64,000 nucleotides of DNA from Chaenocephalus aceratus (Eukaryota; Chordata; Actinopteri; Perciformes; Channichthyidae). A model generated the notes under the pieces. That model was not told where the DNA came from. It made no database searches and was given only the letters and a program-made list of their open reading frames with translations. Numbering within the stretch: position 1 is the first letter of the stretch; every line of letters starts with the position of its first letter. The DNA is taken from contig CM043797.1 of the NCBI GenBank assembly GCA_023974075.1, positions 15,300,178 to 15,364,177 of the forward strand, in the 5' to 3' direction. A program made the translations under genes and the position numbers. Positions 44,992-57,683 of this stretch are shown here, in pieces.

Positions 44992-47900
44992 TATACACAG
45001 ACACAACACTGTATCTGTGCATTTTGAAGAGGCTAAAGGAACTTCCTTCTATAATAAAGGAGATGCAATGTGTCACTTAAGGCATCAGAAGGTACTTGCA
45101 AATAAAACATGGTTACCCAGTCAGAATCAGAAGAATCTTTATGAAATATGTTTGCCCAGGACACATTAAATTGTATATTGAGTTAAGTTCATGAAATAAT
45201 TCATGACAGGACCGAGAGAATGCCATACATTTCATGTTGTATTGAAGCTAATTGCTGGAACAAAAAGTGGTCTACACCAGGGGCAGTGCCCCCCTAACAC
45301 TGACTTTGGACCCCCATGTGGCCCCATTGAAAAAAAAAAGAAAAACAAGTTTATGATTAAACGATTGTTTTGGCTGTCGGAATAGGCATAACTAATGCTA
45401 TTTGTCTTTCTAGTCAGACCCATTAGAGCAGGGGTCTCCAACACGTCGATCGCGAGCTACCAGTAGCTCGCAAGCCTTCAATAAGTAGCTCGCCAAGCAA
45501 ATCCAAAATGTAAAAAATACACACAAAAAAAGGAAATGTAATTAAAATAATCTACCCAATGCATAAACGAAACATTCAATCTTAGCAAACTCTATCTACT
45601 TACTACAACTCTATATCTATCCAACACCCCTCCTCCCCCCACAATGAATATCGACCAATCACATTCTTGCAACAGTTTAAAAGGGGAGTGATTAGTAAAA
45701 TATGCATAAATAAAAAGAAAGAATGCTAACTATAGGTAACACAAGATAAGAATAAACAAGTTTAAATGATTTGTTATTGGTTGTGATCATATTCTAAAGA
45801 TGTTTGGATTATTGAAAAGTATACAGCTCCCTTTCATATGAGTGTTGAGAGTTGTGTCCATAAATTCATGTTGTGCTCAAAGTGCACCAGATTGATGCAT
45901 TTAACTTCAACATTTAAACATTTTTATTTCGCGGGGGCCATGGCCCCCAGACCCCCGTAGAGGATGTGAGGTCCACCCCAAAATAAAGCAGGTTAAAATA
46001 ATTAAATTGCATACATTTTCTTTTAGTAAACACTGAAAACGGGTCTCACATGACCCAAACAGCACACAAAGTATAATGTTAAAATGTGCTAAATATATAC
46101 ACTGCAAAACACAAAAAAAAGAGAAGTAAAAGTAGCTCACTACTAGTTTTATTTTTTGAAAGTAGCTCTCATCCTAAAAAAGGTTTGAGACCCCTGCATC
46201 AGAGCGTAAAAACTGTAACTATAAGTATCTGAAATAAATATGTGTACTGAAACAAATACCAATAACAGTATTGCATTGTTTTCTTATGCACAATTACTTC
46301 ATACTGTCTTTGTCTTTTCCGTCTCGCATTTATTGTGCCCCCCTCAGAAAATAACTGGCCCCAGCCTGGCCCCCCCAGTCAAATTGGTCTAGAACCGCCA
46401 CTGGTCTACACACACATGTATTGTTACTTACCCATTGCATGTTTAGATGCAGTATTTGTCCCAAACATTTATAAAGTCCACACACTATATAGTGTGCAAA
46501 TTATGCAAGAAATACCTTTTTACAGCATTTGTGGTTGTATTTGTGTTTAAAACAACCCTAATACAGCATTAAATGCAATTGATTTACACGACACCCTGTG
46601 CTTTAACACAACAATAACACAGTTGGAAATAGAGGTTAACAAAGAACAGTGAGCATACATGGGAGCACAGTTGCCTTATGGAGGCTAATTGTAACAGTAG
46701 AGTGGTGAGTTTTAATCGGGGGAGCTGTTGGTGACTGCTGAGAGTTTGACACTTCAGGTGAACTGTTAAACTAAAAAGGCTTTCAGAGGTAAATCACCTC
46801 CCTAATCATGATGAACCATTCGCTTATTTCCTGCAGTAACACCCACATCTAAAATGTTGGTTAAAAAATCCGTGTCCCAACCAGCATGCCTTTAGGATTA
46901 AATTAGTTTTAGAGTTACAGCAAACACAATGGGTTTGCTCTAAGGTAAAGGTAGAAGGTGGAGACCATAACAAGGAAGTGTTTTAGTGCCTGCGAGGGTA
47001 CAGAGTTCACATACTCTTGAACAAGGAAAGGATAATAAGCACGCACACATAAAATAATTTCAACCACACCAAACTGACAAATGTATCATGATATTAGATA
47101 GCCTGATACATAGGCTACACAATAAAATAAACATTGCAAAGCCATAGTAATTACTTACTTTTCTTAATAATACAACTCAACTTATATAATATATTTGTAC
47201 TGATGCATTTTAAATTCAGAACATTTGTTAGTTATCTACATATTGCAAATGACTTGACTTGAATACATCAATAAATTGTATTGATAAAGCATTATTTTAT
47301 CTGAAAATAAATAATTATAGTTATTTTATATCTGATAACTGAGGGGTTAGTGAACCTAGACACGTTTAAGGATATAGAAGTACCATCATATACAGCAAAC
47401 ATATCCATAATATTTCCTATAAAGGACAAAAATAATATCAATGTTTGGAATTTAGGATGATACTCAAAGTGAGTAAAATCATAGCAAAAATATTTAGAAA
47501 TAATATAATAATGTTTAATGTAATATAATACAAGTTATATGGTTAAAAAAAAAAAAAAAACAGGTTACAGCAGCTACAAATAATAAATAAAATAGAAATG
47601 TATGCCACATGTGCTGCACAATTTAAAGCTTGATTTGCATTTTAGGGTAATTCAATTTTAAATCAATACAATTTAAACATGTATGTCCACCAAGACAATC
47701 CATTTCAATTGTAATTGCTCATTACATTTCAGATGGTAATCATACATCACACATTCATCCTACAACCCAAAATATATTATTAACTCAGATTACATTTTTC
47801 TACCATTAACACATGATGTCCGCTGGCCATAGACTCACTGAGCACATGACATTTAAATTCATAGCCTACCAGATGCTGCAAGGTGATCACCTTAAGTTCC

Positions 47901-50900
47901 TGCCCCGACATCCTCCCCTGGATGCTAAAGCTGGCTGTAGATCCAAAGGCTACAGAGCAAACCTACCCATTATACTGATATCAAATGCATTATGATGTAA
48001 TCCCTCAAAATGTGACCAAACCTTCCAGTCCAAATCATCACAACAACAATACACTTAATCATGCATGTGTTCATCATCAGATTGTCTGCAAGTTAAAATA
48101 ATCCATCTTTAGGCTAAAAGGGCCAATTTATTTTACAACTAACCTTAATCACATGTACGAGAGGATAAAAGCCATCACTGTACAGATGAGCCTTACATTT
48201 ATCATGCAGAGAATTATGAATGTATGTCCGTATTTGTAATGTTTGGTAGAAATTAATCTCTATTACGACTATTTATGATCAGTTAAATGTTATGAGAAAA
48301 TACCATCTAGTGGCTAAAACAGCCCAAATATAGAAATGAAGCATTCTAAAATATTAAAACACATGAAATATGATTATTCAGAGCAAGGTGTGCCATGTAC
48401 ACAAATTCAAATAATGTAACCATTAACAAGAATAGGTGCATTCATCATTTTTAGTAATCATACATTTTTGAAATATAAATTAAAATCATGTGTAATAAAA
48501 AAGACTGGAAAAGAAAGGCAAAAAATAAAACCTAAACAACATACAACATAGATTAAACACATTTTCACAAGTATTGGGAATCGTTCTACATCGTGTGGTG
48601 ATTCAATAACTTATCCCACACCACAAAATGAAGAGTAAAAATGTGCATAAACAATTAAACATACATTATGCTTTCTTTGTATTTTAAGAGAGAACATTCA
48701 TTTCAATAATCTTTTTTCCTAATAACATTATTTAGTGGCCATCAGAAGAACTGCCAGTAAACATGTGTGCACTTGGTGCAACAATTGTCAAGGATTATCT
48801 CTCAATTCATCAGAAGCCAAACTCAGGTCAATAATCAACTATTTGGTAGCTAAACCTTGGGCAATTAATGTGTAAAAAAAAGAATTAGGGATTTGTTTTT
48901 AGAGTGCAACAATAAGAATTTGCAGCAGAATCACTGATGTTTATTGAAAACAAAGACTCGAGTTGACCAGTTATTTGACTGTTAACCTTAATCCTGATTT
49001 GTCAGTCTTTCCTGAACGGGCTAACTAGTCCTGCTGAAGATGTACATTAATTCCACAATGGTCATTTTGGTATTGCCACCATAGTTGAACATTTTCAAAC
49101 CCGACACGTAGTGTCTTGAAACGGCCAATATACGATATTCAGAGAATAGCTTTAATTCAAAATCTGGGAGTGGATTGCCTAATCACATCTTTTAACATGA
49201 AGATGGTTTAGCAGGCAGTTAGCAGCTAACGGTGGTAAGTGTTCTGTGACGGCTCAGTACTGCTCCCTCTGGTCACAACAGTGTAATCAGCGGTAACCAC
49301 CATGTTAGCGCAGAGTGGTGTTGGTTAGCTAGCCTGTAGGACACGTGCTAATATGCAAACGCAGGTGGCTCAGCTACCAAAATAGAAACTAAAGAAGCAA
49401 ACACACAAATTATTTTGTTCTGTGCTCAGGAAGACAACAATATGTCTATTAATGTTCTGAATTTTGTTTAAAGCCTTTAAGTTTGGAATTTGCATTAGTG
49501 AACCTCATTTGAAGGGAGTAAGCACTGTTGAAAAGCATGTTGTTTTCCTAAGTTGCATACAGCAGCTTTAAAAGCACAATTCCTACTTGTATAAAAGTAA
49601 TGGCTATTGTTGACTATATATCTCTATTATATAAAGATATATATACATATACACACACACTTCCTGCAGCAATACAATTAGCCACACAAACATGACAGAA
49701 TGTAATAGTAATTTGTAAATGTAAGCAAAATAACCTATTTGATGCTGTAAATATGGTATTGCAAACATATTAAAATAAAGAGAAAGAAGTTCATTAGTCA
49801 AACAGCCTTAATGAAGTCAGTAGTCTGGGGATAGCAACAGATGGGTCTGCTCTTACCCTGGTGTTTCAGTCCATCAGCAGAAATACAGGAGATCTGCTGC
49901 TCCATTTTTCCTGCACGTGATTTCCAATTTGGAAACCCCACGAGCCAGGCAGCTGGGCCTTGGATCTCTGATCAACACTTTCATCTCTGACGGGTATCAA
50001 CCATGTATCAACTCAGTGTTTTCACTCCTGTCAGTATAATTCCTTTGTTCTTTGTTTACACCTGCTACTTCTAAAGATATGTGAAGACATGGTAATGAGG
50101 CAGCTCTACAATAAACTGGCCTTTAGAACTTAATATCTTACATTATTTATGAGTAAACAAATGGGATGAAAACAATTCAAGTCCATTTTATTATGAATGA
50201 GCCTTACTTTCCAGTGTCATCTAATGTTGGAATCCCAACATCCAAAGAGAATTTCTTTAACACTCACCTTTGTGAGGCCTCATGTGAGACGGGTGTAATT
50301 GAAGAGTTCCTCTCTTTTTCTTGAAATATCAATTCACTTGAAAGCGACTGGAAAGGAGAAAACTGTTCAGTTTATATAATAATCCATGTTACAGACTGAG
50401 ATACATTAACCAGAGGCTTAGTCAGATCTGTGATGTGTAAATGCAAAGTATCAAGCTTAACAAAGAAATGCAGCAGCAGATGTACAACATGACATCCGAA
50501 TCTCCTAAATGTTCTATTTTAATCAGATTAGAGGACGTTAAAAATGTTGAATTTAAAAGCCCCTTTTAATCGTAACAATTCTGCAGCTATTTGGTAAAAA
50601 TAAATGTTATTTTGATGTTTTTTTATATATTAATCTTCAACTGGGCCTTCTCAGTCCCTCCAAGACTGACAAAAAAGATCATACAAATATTTTGTATTTA
50701 TATTTGAAGGTTTTGCAAAAGTATTACTAATAAAATGGGAAAAGCTATACTGAGAAATGAAAGTGCAATCTATTCATTTGGTTTCTTTTAACTATAACAG
50801 AGTTCCTTAAAAGGTAAATAAATAACAATAATAGTGGGACCATTTAAATATTCAGTGACATTATGATATATGCTCACCATCTAAACTACACAAGTATTTT

Positions 50901-53900
50901 TCACCTTTTCATAATCGTTGTTTATCATGTTCTAAATAAAAAGTAAACACCCTTGGCTTAGACCTTCATTTTTTACCTTATCCACTTTCATTCCGAGGGA
51001 CGGCAACATTTGCAACCTAATGATGTATCCACTTTACTTCAACATGCCTCGTTACCTGTAGGACGAAGGGCTAACAGTTGCACTTGAAAAATCCTGTAAT
51101 GTCTGGTTATAATTCCACTGAAAACAGCTCAATATGCTGCGAAACATGGACCAAGGGATGAAAATATCCTGGGTCAAGATTTTTTTTAACTGTTAGAAGT
51201 AAATGTCTGATATTATTCTTCTGACCTTCGAATGAAACACAGGGTAATACGAATTAAATCAGACCCGCCTGACCCTAAAGATAAAATGATCAAGCCCTTA
51301 GCCTTGTGGTTAAGAGACTATTTTTGTAATCAAACCAATACTAAGACATTTTTACAAACTTCAGTCCCACAAACCACTGTAGAAAAGTCCATGGGAGTAT
51401 TTCAGCTTTTTCAGGTGAATTATTTATTTTCATCCCAGACCACTTCTCTCCTTATTTGCTGCACTAGCAGATTGCTGACAGTAAAAACACCATCCTCTTA
51501 GAGCAAAACACACACCACGTGACAGTAGTTGAGGTGTCATTTGACACCTGTACCACACACCAAACCTGCCATACAAACAGAAGAGCCAGACAGGGTACAG
51601 ACGCTAGGATGTCCCCATCCAGGCAGCGAATTTGAAAGAAATTGGCACTTTCTTGGAGTGTGGACGAGTGGAAAGAAAGGAGAGCTGCATGTCTCGACAC
51701 TTACACGTGTGCCATGGCACTGTTTGTGTGTCGACAACATACATAGAACAAAATGGTGTGTGGTGTTTTTCATACAAGTCATTCGATGCCGGCTTAGTTA
51801 ACTACATGAACCCGGGCCAAACAAAGCATAAGTCGCTGCTCCTTACAATGCTCAACAGATCTGAACAATGTCATAGATTGCTAGATAACTGAAAACTAAA
51901 GGGTTTTGCATTACGTTCCAAGTATTATATATGCTTCATACGATGGCACAGGGCAGAGCGCAGAAGGTCTAAAACCTGTATATGCATAAATGAGGTATCT
52001 CTGAAGGAAAAAACAGTCTTTTAAAATTTGCACAATTCACGTGGCAGGTGCCATGACCTACACCAAAAGGCCCAAACCTACCAAAAAATGGTGGCGGTTA
52101 GTATTATGTCCGGTAAGTAAACAAATGTCCTTTCTTTAATCCCAAAAATGATATCACAGGGGCATTTCCTTGAAAATAAGAAAGTTCAGTGCTCATATGT
52201 TTGCACCGCTGCCTGACCACTTTGTGTAGTGTGGGATCAAAATTAATAAGGTGATAATGCTGAGGATTAGAAGGCTATGGGGCAGATTTCTATAAAAATC
52301 CAATAATGCACAGTTCAGAAAACAGGGAGGCTTAACACTTCAAGGAGTTTAAACATAAAAATTAGCATTTTGTTTGTCATAATCTAGACAGAAAATATGG
52401 CAGCCTTTAACTGGTGAAATAAAATATAAACCAACCCTCAAGAAGATGGAGAGCTTGATAAATCAGTTATACATATTGGCTGACTGAAGTATGGTTGACA
52501 CATAGGAAGACATCATATTATTCCTAGTAATCAAAACAGTGCTTTTAGATCTGTTGCTCGGATGTATATTTTATATCTTTAGTATATAAAGTGACTGGCA
52601 GGTGTGGTCATGTTGCATGTTATTTTTGCATGCAAACTTCAGGTCTAGAACTACACAAATGCAAAGCAGAGGAATGGGTAGGTTTTCATGGCATAGTGTC
52701 ATAAATTAAAATCAGTCCCTTGGACTGAAAGCTTCTCAATGAGGAGGACATTTTAAAGGGTTTGGGGAAGTTTCACAGTATTAGGAACCGGCTCACTGAC
52801 TTGGCACTATGATAACATTTCCACAGTAAGAACAACAACAATAATGAAATCATGCATTTTTTACAGTCGCTAGGACAATTTTGGCCACAAAGAATACATA
52901 TTTATATAACATGATTGAGAAAGTTGACAGTTGGGCACAACCCTTCATTACGGCAAAAACAAAGAGTTAACCCCCAAGTAAATGTAAGTGCCAATGAAAG
53001 ATTTTAATCTTGCAACTCCATGAAATGGTATTAATCTAAATAAAAATTGTCATCAAAATAGGGTTAGGCCTGAGCAGTACTCATTTCCTCCAACCTCAAT
53101 ACTTTTGCCATGACTTTCTTGCACAGGTTTGAACCTGAATATTAAGGTCAAATGCATGTGTTAAAAACAGACCATTGTAGGATGGCTTAGCTATAATTAT
53201 TTCTTGATCATATTTTACATTGAGAATTAAAGTAAGCTAAACAAGAGCCACGTTATGTTTCTGTTCATTATCAGGTGATAGGCTAACAAGTCAACAATTC
53301 AACAGGAAGACTGAGCTTTGTTAATATACAAGACTGAGCCACACAAATGATTTGAGTAGTTGCGCCGCTTTGGACTTTGGCGAGTAAATAACAGCAGACA
53401 CTGAAGATCCTGTCTTACACTGTCCAGTGTAAAGTAAAGCACAGAAACCCGCTGAATGAACTGCATGACATGGACACAGGGTCTGAACAATGGCCTAGGC
53501 CTTGCTTTGTGAGGAAATATTCCCATTGCCAAAACATCTCAACACACAAAAATCATTCTTCCTGTTCAGTTTGATTAAACGGGTTTGGTGCAACATTTAG
53601 CACAAGTTGCTAATGACGCTCTCGGCTTACCTTGTCTCCCACTTGGACACTTCCTCCCAATCAGGCCCTTAAGTCCCACCAGCAGCCGACAGCAGTCAGA
53701 AACTCTCGACCGCAAGACATGTGAGCAACCTTTCTTCACAGAGGAGTGCCGTTGAGCACGCACGCCAAGTATGGCAGGTAGCAGACAGTGCAGCTGGATT
53801 TTTCGGCATAATGTGGTCATGAATTTGTAATTGGCTTTGAAATGTTTGCAAAACTGCTAATACTAAAACTTAGATTTTGACCCGTCAGAGATGTGCTTTA

Positions 53901-54812
53901 ATTGAATTGCAACTCATTATCAGTTGGTATTCTTGAGTTTAGGATTCACCTCATTGCAACCAAAACACATTTTACCTCAACAATATTATAAATTGTTTTG
54001 TCATTCTACAATTTGTTTGTAATTGGATACTAAAACTAAACACTGTTTAAACAATTACCGGCAACTTTGCCAAACCTAGACATTCTGTATTATAGAGGTC
54101 AAATACCGAACAGAGAAAGGATCACATAAATGCTTCCGTCTACACATACCACAGTAAAGTTTTTTATAATTCCCACTTTATTTGAATAAATTATACTGCA
54201 CAGTACACGGTTACTGAGTGAAGATGCAAATTCTTATAAAAGGAAAAGAGAAACGTATGAAGCATTACTGGATGTAATGCCTATCAGCAGAAGAGCTTAT
54301 CTGAATTGTGGTCGGATGTATAAAAGAAATCACCAGATTTGACTTTTATTTTGTCACTCTGAAACCACCCATGATGAAGTAAACAATGAGTCACATGATG
54401 AAAACCCCTCTTAAGAGTAAATACTGTGATATTTATTGAGGACACAAACATGACAATTTCTCACTTTAATTCAGCACTCCCAAATACTCAGATAGCATTG
54501 AAAATACTGAGAAGGTCTTCTAAGTCTTGGGCAGTACGTTGAAACTAGGGCTGTCAGTCGATTAAAATATTTAATCGTGATTAATCGCATGATTGTCCAT
54601 CGCGATTAATCGCAATTTTTGTATCTGTTTTAGAGGGATATTTTTCAAGTTTTTAATAATCTTATCAACATATGAGTGGACAAATATGCTTTATATGTTT
54701 GTTTATTATCATTTGAACAATGACAAATATTCTCATGAATATTAAACACACACACTCTGAAAATTACAAATATTCGCCTCAATTCAACATGGAACCTCTC
54801 TCATACAATACA

Positions 54813-54875
<63 letters not shown>

Positions 54876-56850
54876 GTGATCATTGGAGCTATGTGCAGCT
54901 CAAGGCATATATGCTCGAACGGGAGCTGCCTGGACGCTGCAATCATGTTGCGCACACTATCAGTGCTGAGTGTGCTGACTTTTCGTACAATGTCCCACTG
55001 TCTGGCTGCCTGCATAAAGTCAAGTGCTCGGCGCAGTTGTCGGCGAAATGTCGCTCCTCTGTTTTCATTGAAACAGCTCCTTATATCCGTTAGCGCAGCT
55101 AGCTAGCACTAGATGCTAACAACAACACGTAAGGTGTGCCTCGCTCGCGCCACACATACACACCCTCCCGGTCCTCCCGATGGCCATTCAGGGCCTGCCG
55201 GTGAGCGTGGAAGTGTGGTCTGCCACAAGCGGCTGTCAGCATCAGCTTGTAGATGGTATTTTAAACTTGATGCGCTCTGAAACTACGGGGCGGCCGAGGA
55301 CAAAAATACACATGCGTTAATCGCGTTAAAATAATTAGTGGCGTTAATTTTTTTTTGGGCTAACGCGTTAACTTCACAGCCCTAGTTGTAACATTTGACT
55401 GTTTACGGCCGTTTTGAGATACCTTAATATGACAAGGGTCAAGCTCCCTACTCAACACCAGATGGAAGTCAGTTTTCAAACAACTTTGCTAAATAAGCCA
55501 GTGGGTGAAAGCATCAATACTGAGTTAATTCTACAGATGTATGGCAAACGTCTGAAACTAAAAATCATCAATTTTTGTATCTGTATTTTGCTTAAAATAG
55601 CGAGCATATCTGCATGAAATGCCCTTACTTTCAACATTAAAATAGCGAAGGCATCAGTAATGTTCAGATGGTAATGTATGACCCAACTGTGCCTTCACTG
55701 AACTACAAATATTGTAGGAATGGGTTTTTCCCCTGGTCGACGATACAAGTCCTATTGAACGTTTTTTGAAGCCTTAGACAGCTGCCATGTGTAAACCTTG
55801 ATTGGCAGAGAATGTCTTCCTGATGATGTATTTTTAACATTTTCCTTTATGGATCCATCTTACTATTTCCTATTTTATTTAAAAGTGTTAGCACGTCTGC
55901 AGTGACTTGGTTTTGAAAAAGATAAGTGGGTGGTTCAGATAAGCTCCACTACTTATATGCAACAATAATGTATTTTCCTTACAGCCTCCACAAGAACTCT
56001 TGTGAAGTAAGGCATCCAATACCAAGGCCAATATACCGGAACAAATGAGCAGATTTAGATCAGAAAGAATGTTTAAAGACTATTAACATTACCTGAATGT
56101 GAGCAGTGACGGTTCCATCTGCTGGACACTCTCCAAGTCTCCATTTACAGCTGCCTTGTTATTGATGTCCTTGCCATAATTCCACTCTGTGCACAATGGA
56201 ACATACATGATAACGTTAGAGAAAAAAAGGTCCAATAGCCAACAGCAGGTAAATATTGGCCATGCTTAAGGTATGGGTAAGTGTTTACCTGTATTTAGTG
56301 TCTCCACGTCCAGCATCCCCCTTCCCGATAGGTCTCCAACTCGTCAACTTTGACTTTATTCCATGGGATGTAGGTAACTCCATGTTCAACATCCCAGAAC
56401 TTTTTGTGTGGATTTAATACCTTTGTTCAAAGCCCAAGCAATCTAAGCAAGAATGAAAGTTAAAGATCACCACTAGAACAATATAACAATGGAAATAATT
56501 AAATAAATGTTTATGTACCTTTTACAGGTTGCTGATTGATTTGTATGAGCCCCTGCTGAGTTTGGTCAATGCTGTATTGGCATCTTGTCTGTGAACCATA
56601 GCAATATAGGCACAACCCCTTGGAGGAATCATCTGGAAATAAAGAAAGTCAATTGTGATAACTTGATAACTTTATCTCAAGAACACAAAGAATTATATAT
56701 ATAATATATATATATTAATATATATATAATATAAATGTGTATTTGTTCAGACTTACATTGATGGAGTCGATCTGGCCAAACTCTTCCAAAAGGGACATCA
56801 CATCGGGCTGCTGAGTTTTCTTATCCAGCTGTCCCACCCAAAGTGTAGTG
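43841..56850 (-). CDS. scaf4: scaf4-like gene, 3' part (six exons seen; frame disrupted)
   Basis: SCAF4 is a nuclear SR-related protein that binds the phosphorylated RNA polymerase II C-terminal domain and limits early transcription termination. Here the RRM starts with RNP2 TLWVGQL, has SLLEEFGQIDSINMIPPRGC and AYIAMVHRQDA, followed by IAWALNKGIK and a block reading GVTYIPWNKVKVDELE. LSRG, the DV.SLLEEFG pattern and GGMLD favour SCAF4 over SCAF8. The C-terminal exons are Pro/Met-rich. The N-terminal CTD-interacting domain would lie beyond the right edge. Frame breaks occur in two exons, and the phases of the exons at 56093 and 44666 do not fit, so an exon is missing or the gene is decaying. 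It lies next to tiam1 as in human. Confidence 0.75.
44531..44666 (-). CDS. scaf4: scaf4-like exon: proline-rich region
   Basis: Acceptor tcttccag, donor GCACCAG|gtaaaa. VPPVLQAAPITSPPAFPGPI then MLSPTGPPVGAPFIP and TEFDPTKLAPG. 136 nt; phase 0 in fits only if an unseen exon precedes it. Ends in phase 1, matching the next exon. Confidence 0.8.
44954..44989. repeat. (TA)n microsatellite
   Basis: Eighteen TA units in the intron of the scaf4-like gene. Confidence 0.95.
45278..46403. mobile_element. hAT-type element hosting a second hAT
   Basis: A perfect 8-bp duplication GTCTACAC (45270-45277, 46404-46411) encloses ends CAGGGGCAGTGCCCCC and, inverted, CAGTGGCGGTTCTAGACC, which match only in the first bases. 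About two thirds of its length is the nested element 45429-46196. Confidence 0.82.
45429..46196. mobile_element. nested hAT MITE
   Basis: The ends CAGGGGTCTCCAACACG and, inverted, CAGGGGTCTCAAACCTTT lie between CATTAGAG (45421-45428) and CATCAGAG (46197-46204). Subterminal GTAGCTCGC repeats. Its interior shares blocks with 57243-58391. Confidence 0.9.
46412..53574. other. large intron of the scaf4-like gene, no recognised exon
   Basis: AT-rich. Weak minus-strand exon-like segments occur at 49859-49909 and 50268-50347, listed separately. Otherwise only poly-A (about 47546-47561) and AT runs (49618-49640). Confidence 0.5.
50268..50347 (-). other. possible unassigned exon
   Basis: Strong acceptor ttttctcctttccag and donor CACAAAG|gtgagt bound 80 nt, open in one frame (SLSSELIFQEKERNSSITPV, SHEASQ). 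A second segment 49859-49909 (acceptor acgtgcag, donor CCAGG|gtaaga) follows on the same strand. Neither joins the scaf4-like frame without a stop; could be untranslated, alternative, or chance. Confidence 0.25.
53631..53820 (-). other. possible unassigned exon with basic open frame
   Basis: An ATG at 53820 opens 63 codons to a donor-like GACAAG|gtaagc at 53631. The peptide (MTTLCRKIQLHCLLPAILGV, RAQRHSSVKKG...) is basic and nearly free of acidic residues, like a mitochondrial presequence, but the start context is poor and no partner exon is identified. Confidence 0.15.
53821..54537. other. sequence without recognised gene
   Basis: AT-rich intronic sequence; nothing recognised. Confidence 0.5.
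54546..55384. mobile_element. non-autonomous hAT transposon
   Basis: The ends TAGGGCTGTCAGTCGATTAA and, inverted, TAGGGCTGTGAAGTTAACG lie between GTTGAAAC (54538-54545) and GTTGTAAC (55385-55392). Subterminal GATTAAT repeats. A (GT)30 tract lies inside at 54815-54874. Confidence 0.92.
54815..54874. repeat. (GT)30 microsatellite
   Basis: Uninterrupted GT inside the hAT element. Confidence 0.97.
56093..56186 (-). CDS. scaf4: scaf4-like exon downstream of the conserved block
   Basis: Acceptor cattgtgcacag, donor CATTCAG|gtaatg. Completes E of NTEW and continues NYGKDINNKAAVNGDLESVQ, QMEPSLLTF. Phase 1 in, phase 2 out. Not strongly conserved beyond EW. Confidence 0.7.
56289..56442 (-). CDS. scaf4: scaf4-like exon after the RRM, frameshifted
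   Basis: Acceptor cttgcttag, donor ATACAG|gtaaac. It opens IAWALNKGIKST, then meets TGA; in another frame it continues KFWDVEHGVTYIPWNKVKVD and ELETYREGG, and in a third LDVETLNT. So there is one shift in CACACAAAAAG and one at GGGGGATGC. The net length is 3 nt less than the family segment as I recall it, so the phase at the exon end is kept. Confidence 0.8.
56519..56632 (-). CDS. scaf4: scaf4-like exon: RRM second half with premature stop
   Basis: Acceptor tttatttccag, donor GTAAAAG|gtacat. It starts MIPPRGCAYIAMVHRQDANT (RNP1 region) and continues to LSRGSYK. The frame then reads SISNL and a TAA, whereas the neighbouring frame reads INQQPVK as the family expects. A missing A in an A-run before and an extra A after would explain it; total length (114 nt) is as expected. 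Confidence 0.8.
56757..56850 (-). CDS. scaf4: scaf4-like exon: RRM first half
   Basis: Acceptor ttcagtttgcag, donor ATCAAT|gtaagt. One base plus 31 codons: TTLWVGQLDKKTQQPDVMSL then LEEFGQIDSIN. RNP2 (LWVGQL) is intact. Its length equals the corresponding SCAF4 segment as I remember it. No break in this exon. Confidence 0.88.
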
Positions 56851-57242
56851 CTGCAAACTGAAGACAAAAGATTGTATTTGCGACGGCTTGGAACAAGGAA
56901 GAGACTTAATTTGAGTTTAACTCTACCATCTATTCAAATTTGAATGCTCAAAACTTTTACATTTGACTAGCATATGTTGTCATCGAGATGGTTGACTTCG
57001 AATTTAAATTTAAACGGTTTAGTGGTTATTACTCAGATGCCCTAGGCAACCCGAATGAATGAAATTATAGGCAAATGTTGGTTGTCATGGAAATCTAGGT
57101 ATTTTAAACGAAACTTGGGCCCTGCTGACATTTTGGTTGCGGTCGTATTGTCATTTTATCTTAGGATCCTTCCTAATGGAGTGAAATGACCCGGAAGCAC
57201 CTCAGTGGCAGCCATGAGAAGAGCTTTTTGAATTCTCTAGAT

Positions 57243-57629
57243 CAGTGGTCACCAACCAGTCGATCGCGAGTGTGGTGCCGGTAGATCGCGGACCGTTAAA
57301 AAAAAAAGTAATAAAATAAATACAAATAAAATAAAAATAATAATGTTTGAAAAATACGTTTTTAAATGTAAACCTATCATCCACCACCCCGTTAGCAGGT
57401 GGCACTTGATTGACGTATATTTGAGACACCTCAATAATATATATTAACCGTGCTTTACGTGAACCTCATCATGACACAAGAGAGGACGGCAGGTCTGCAA
57501 TTTCCCGTGTTCAATGAATGCAACAGAGGCAAGTCACCAGACCAATCAGAGAGTTGCATGGAAATACACGTGTGTTTGTGTCATTCAAGCTCGGCTCTGT
57601 GTGTGTGTGGCAATAGCGCATTTAGTGTG

Positions 57630-57683
<54 letters not shown>

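Noticed and set aside
47813..47995. 60-codon plus-strand frame, and a short opposite minus-strand frame
   Set aside because: Less AT-rich than its surroundings but no splice pattern or recognisable domain; kept only as background.
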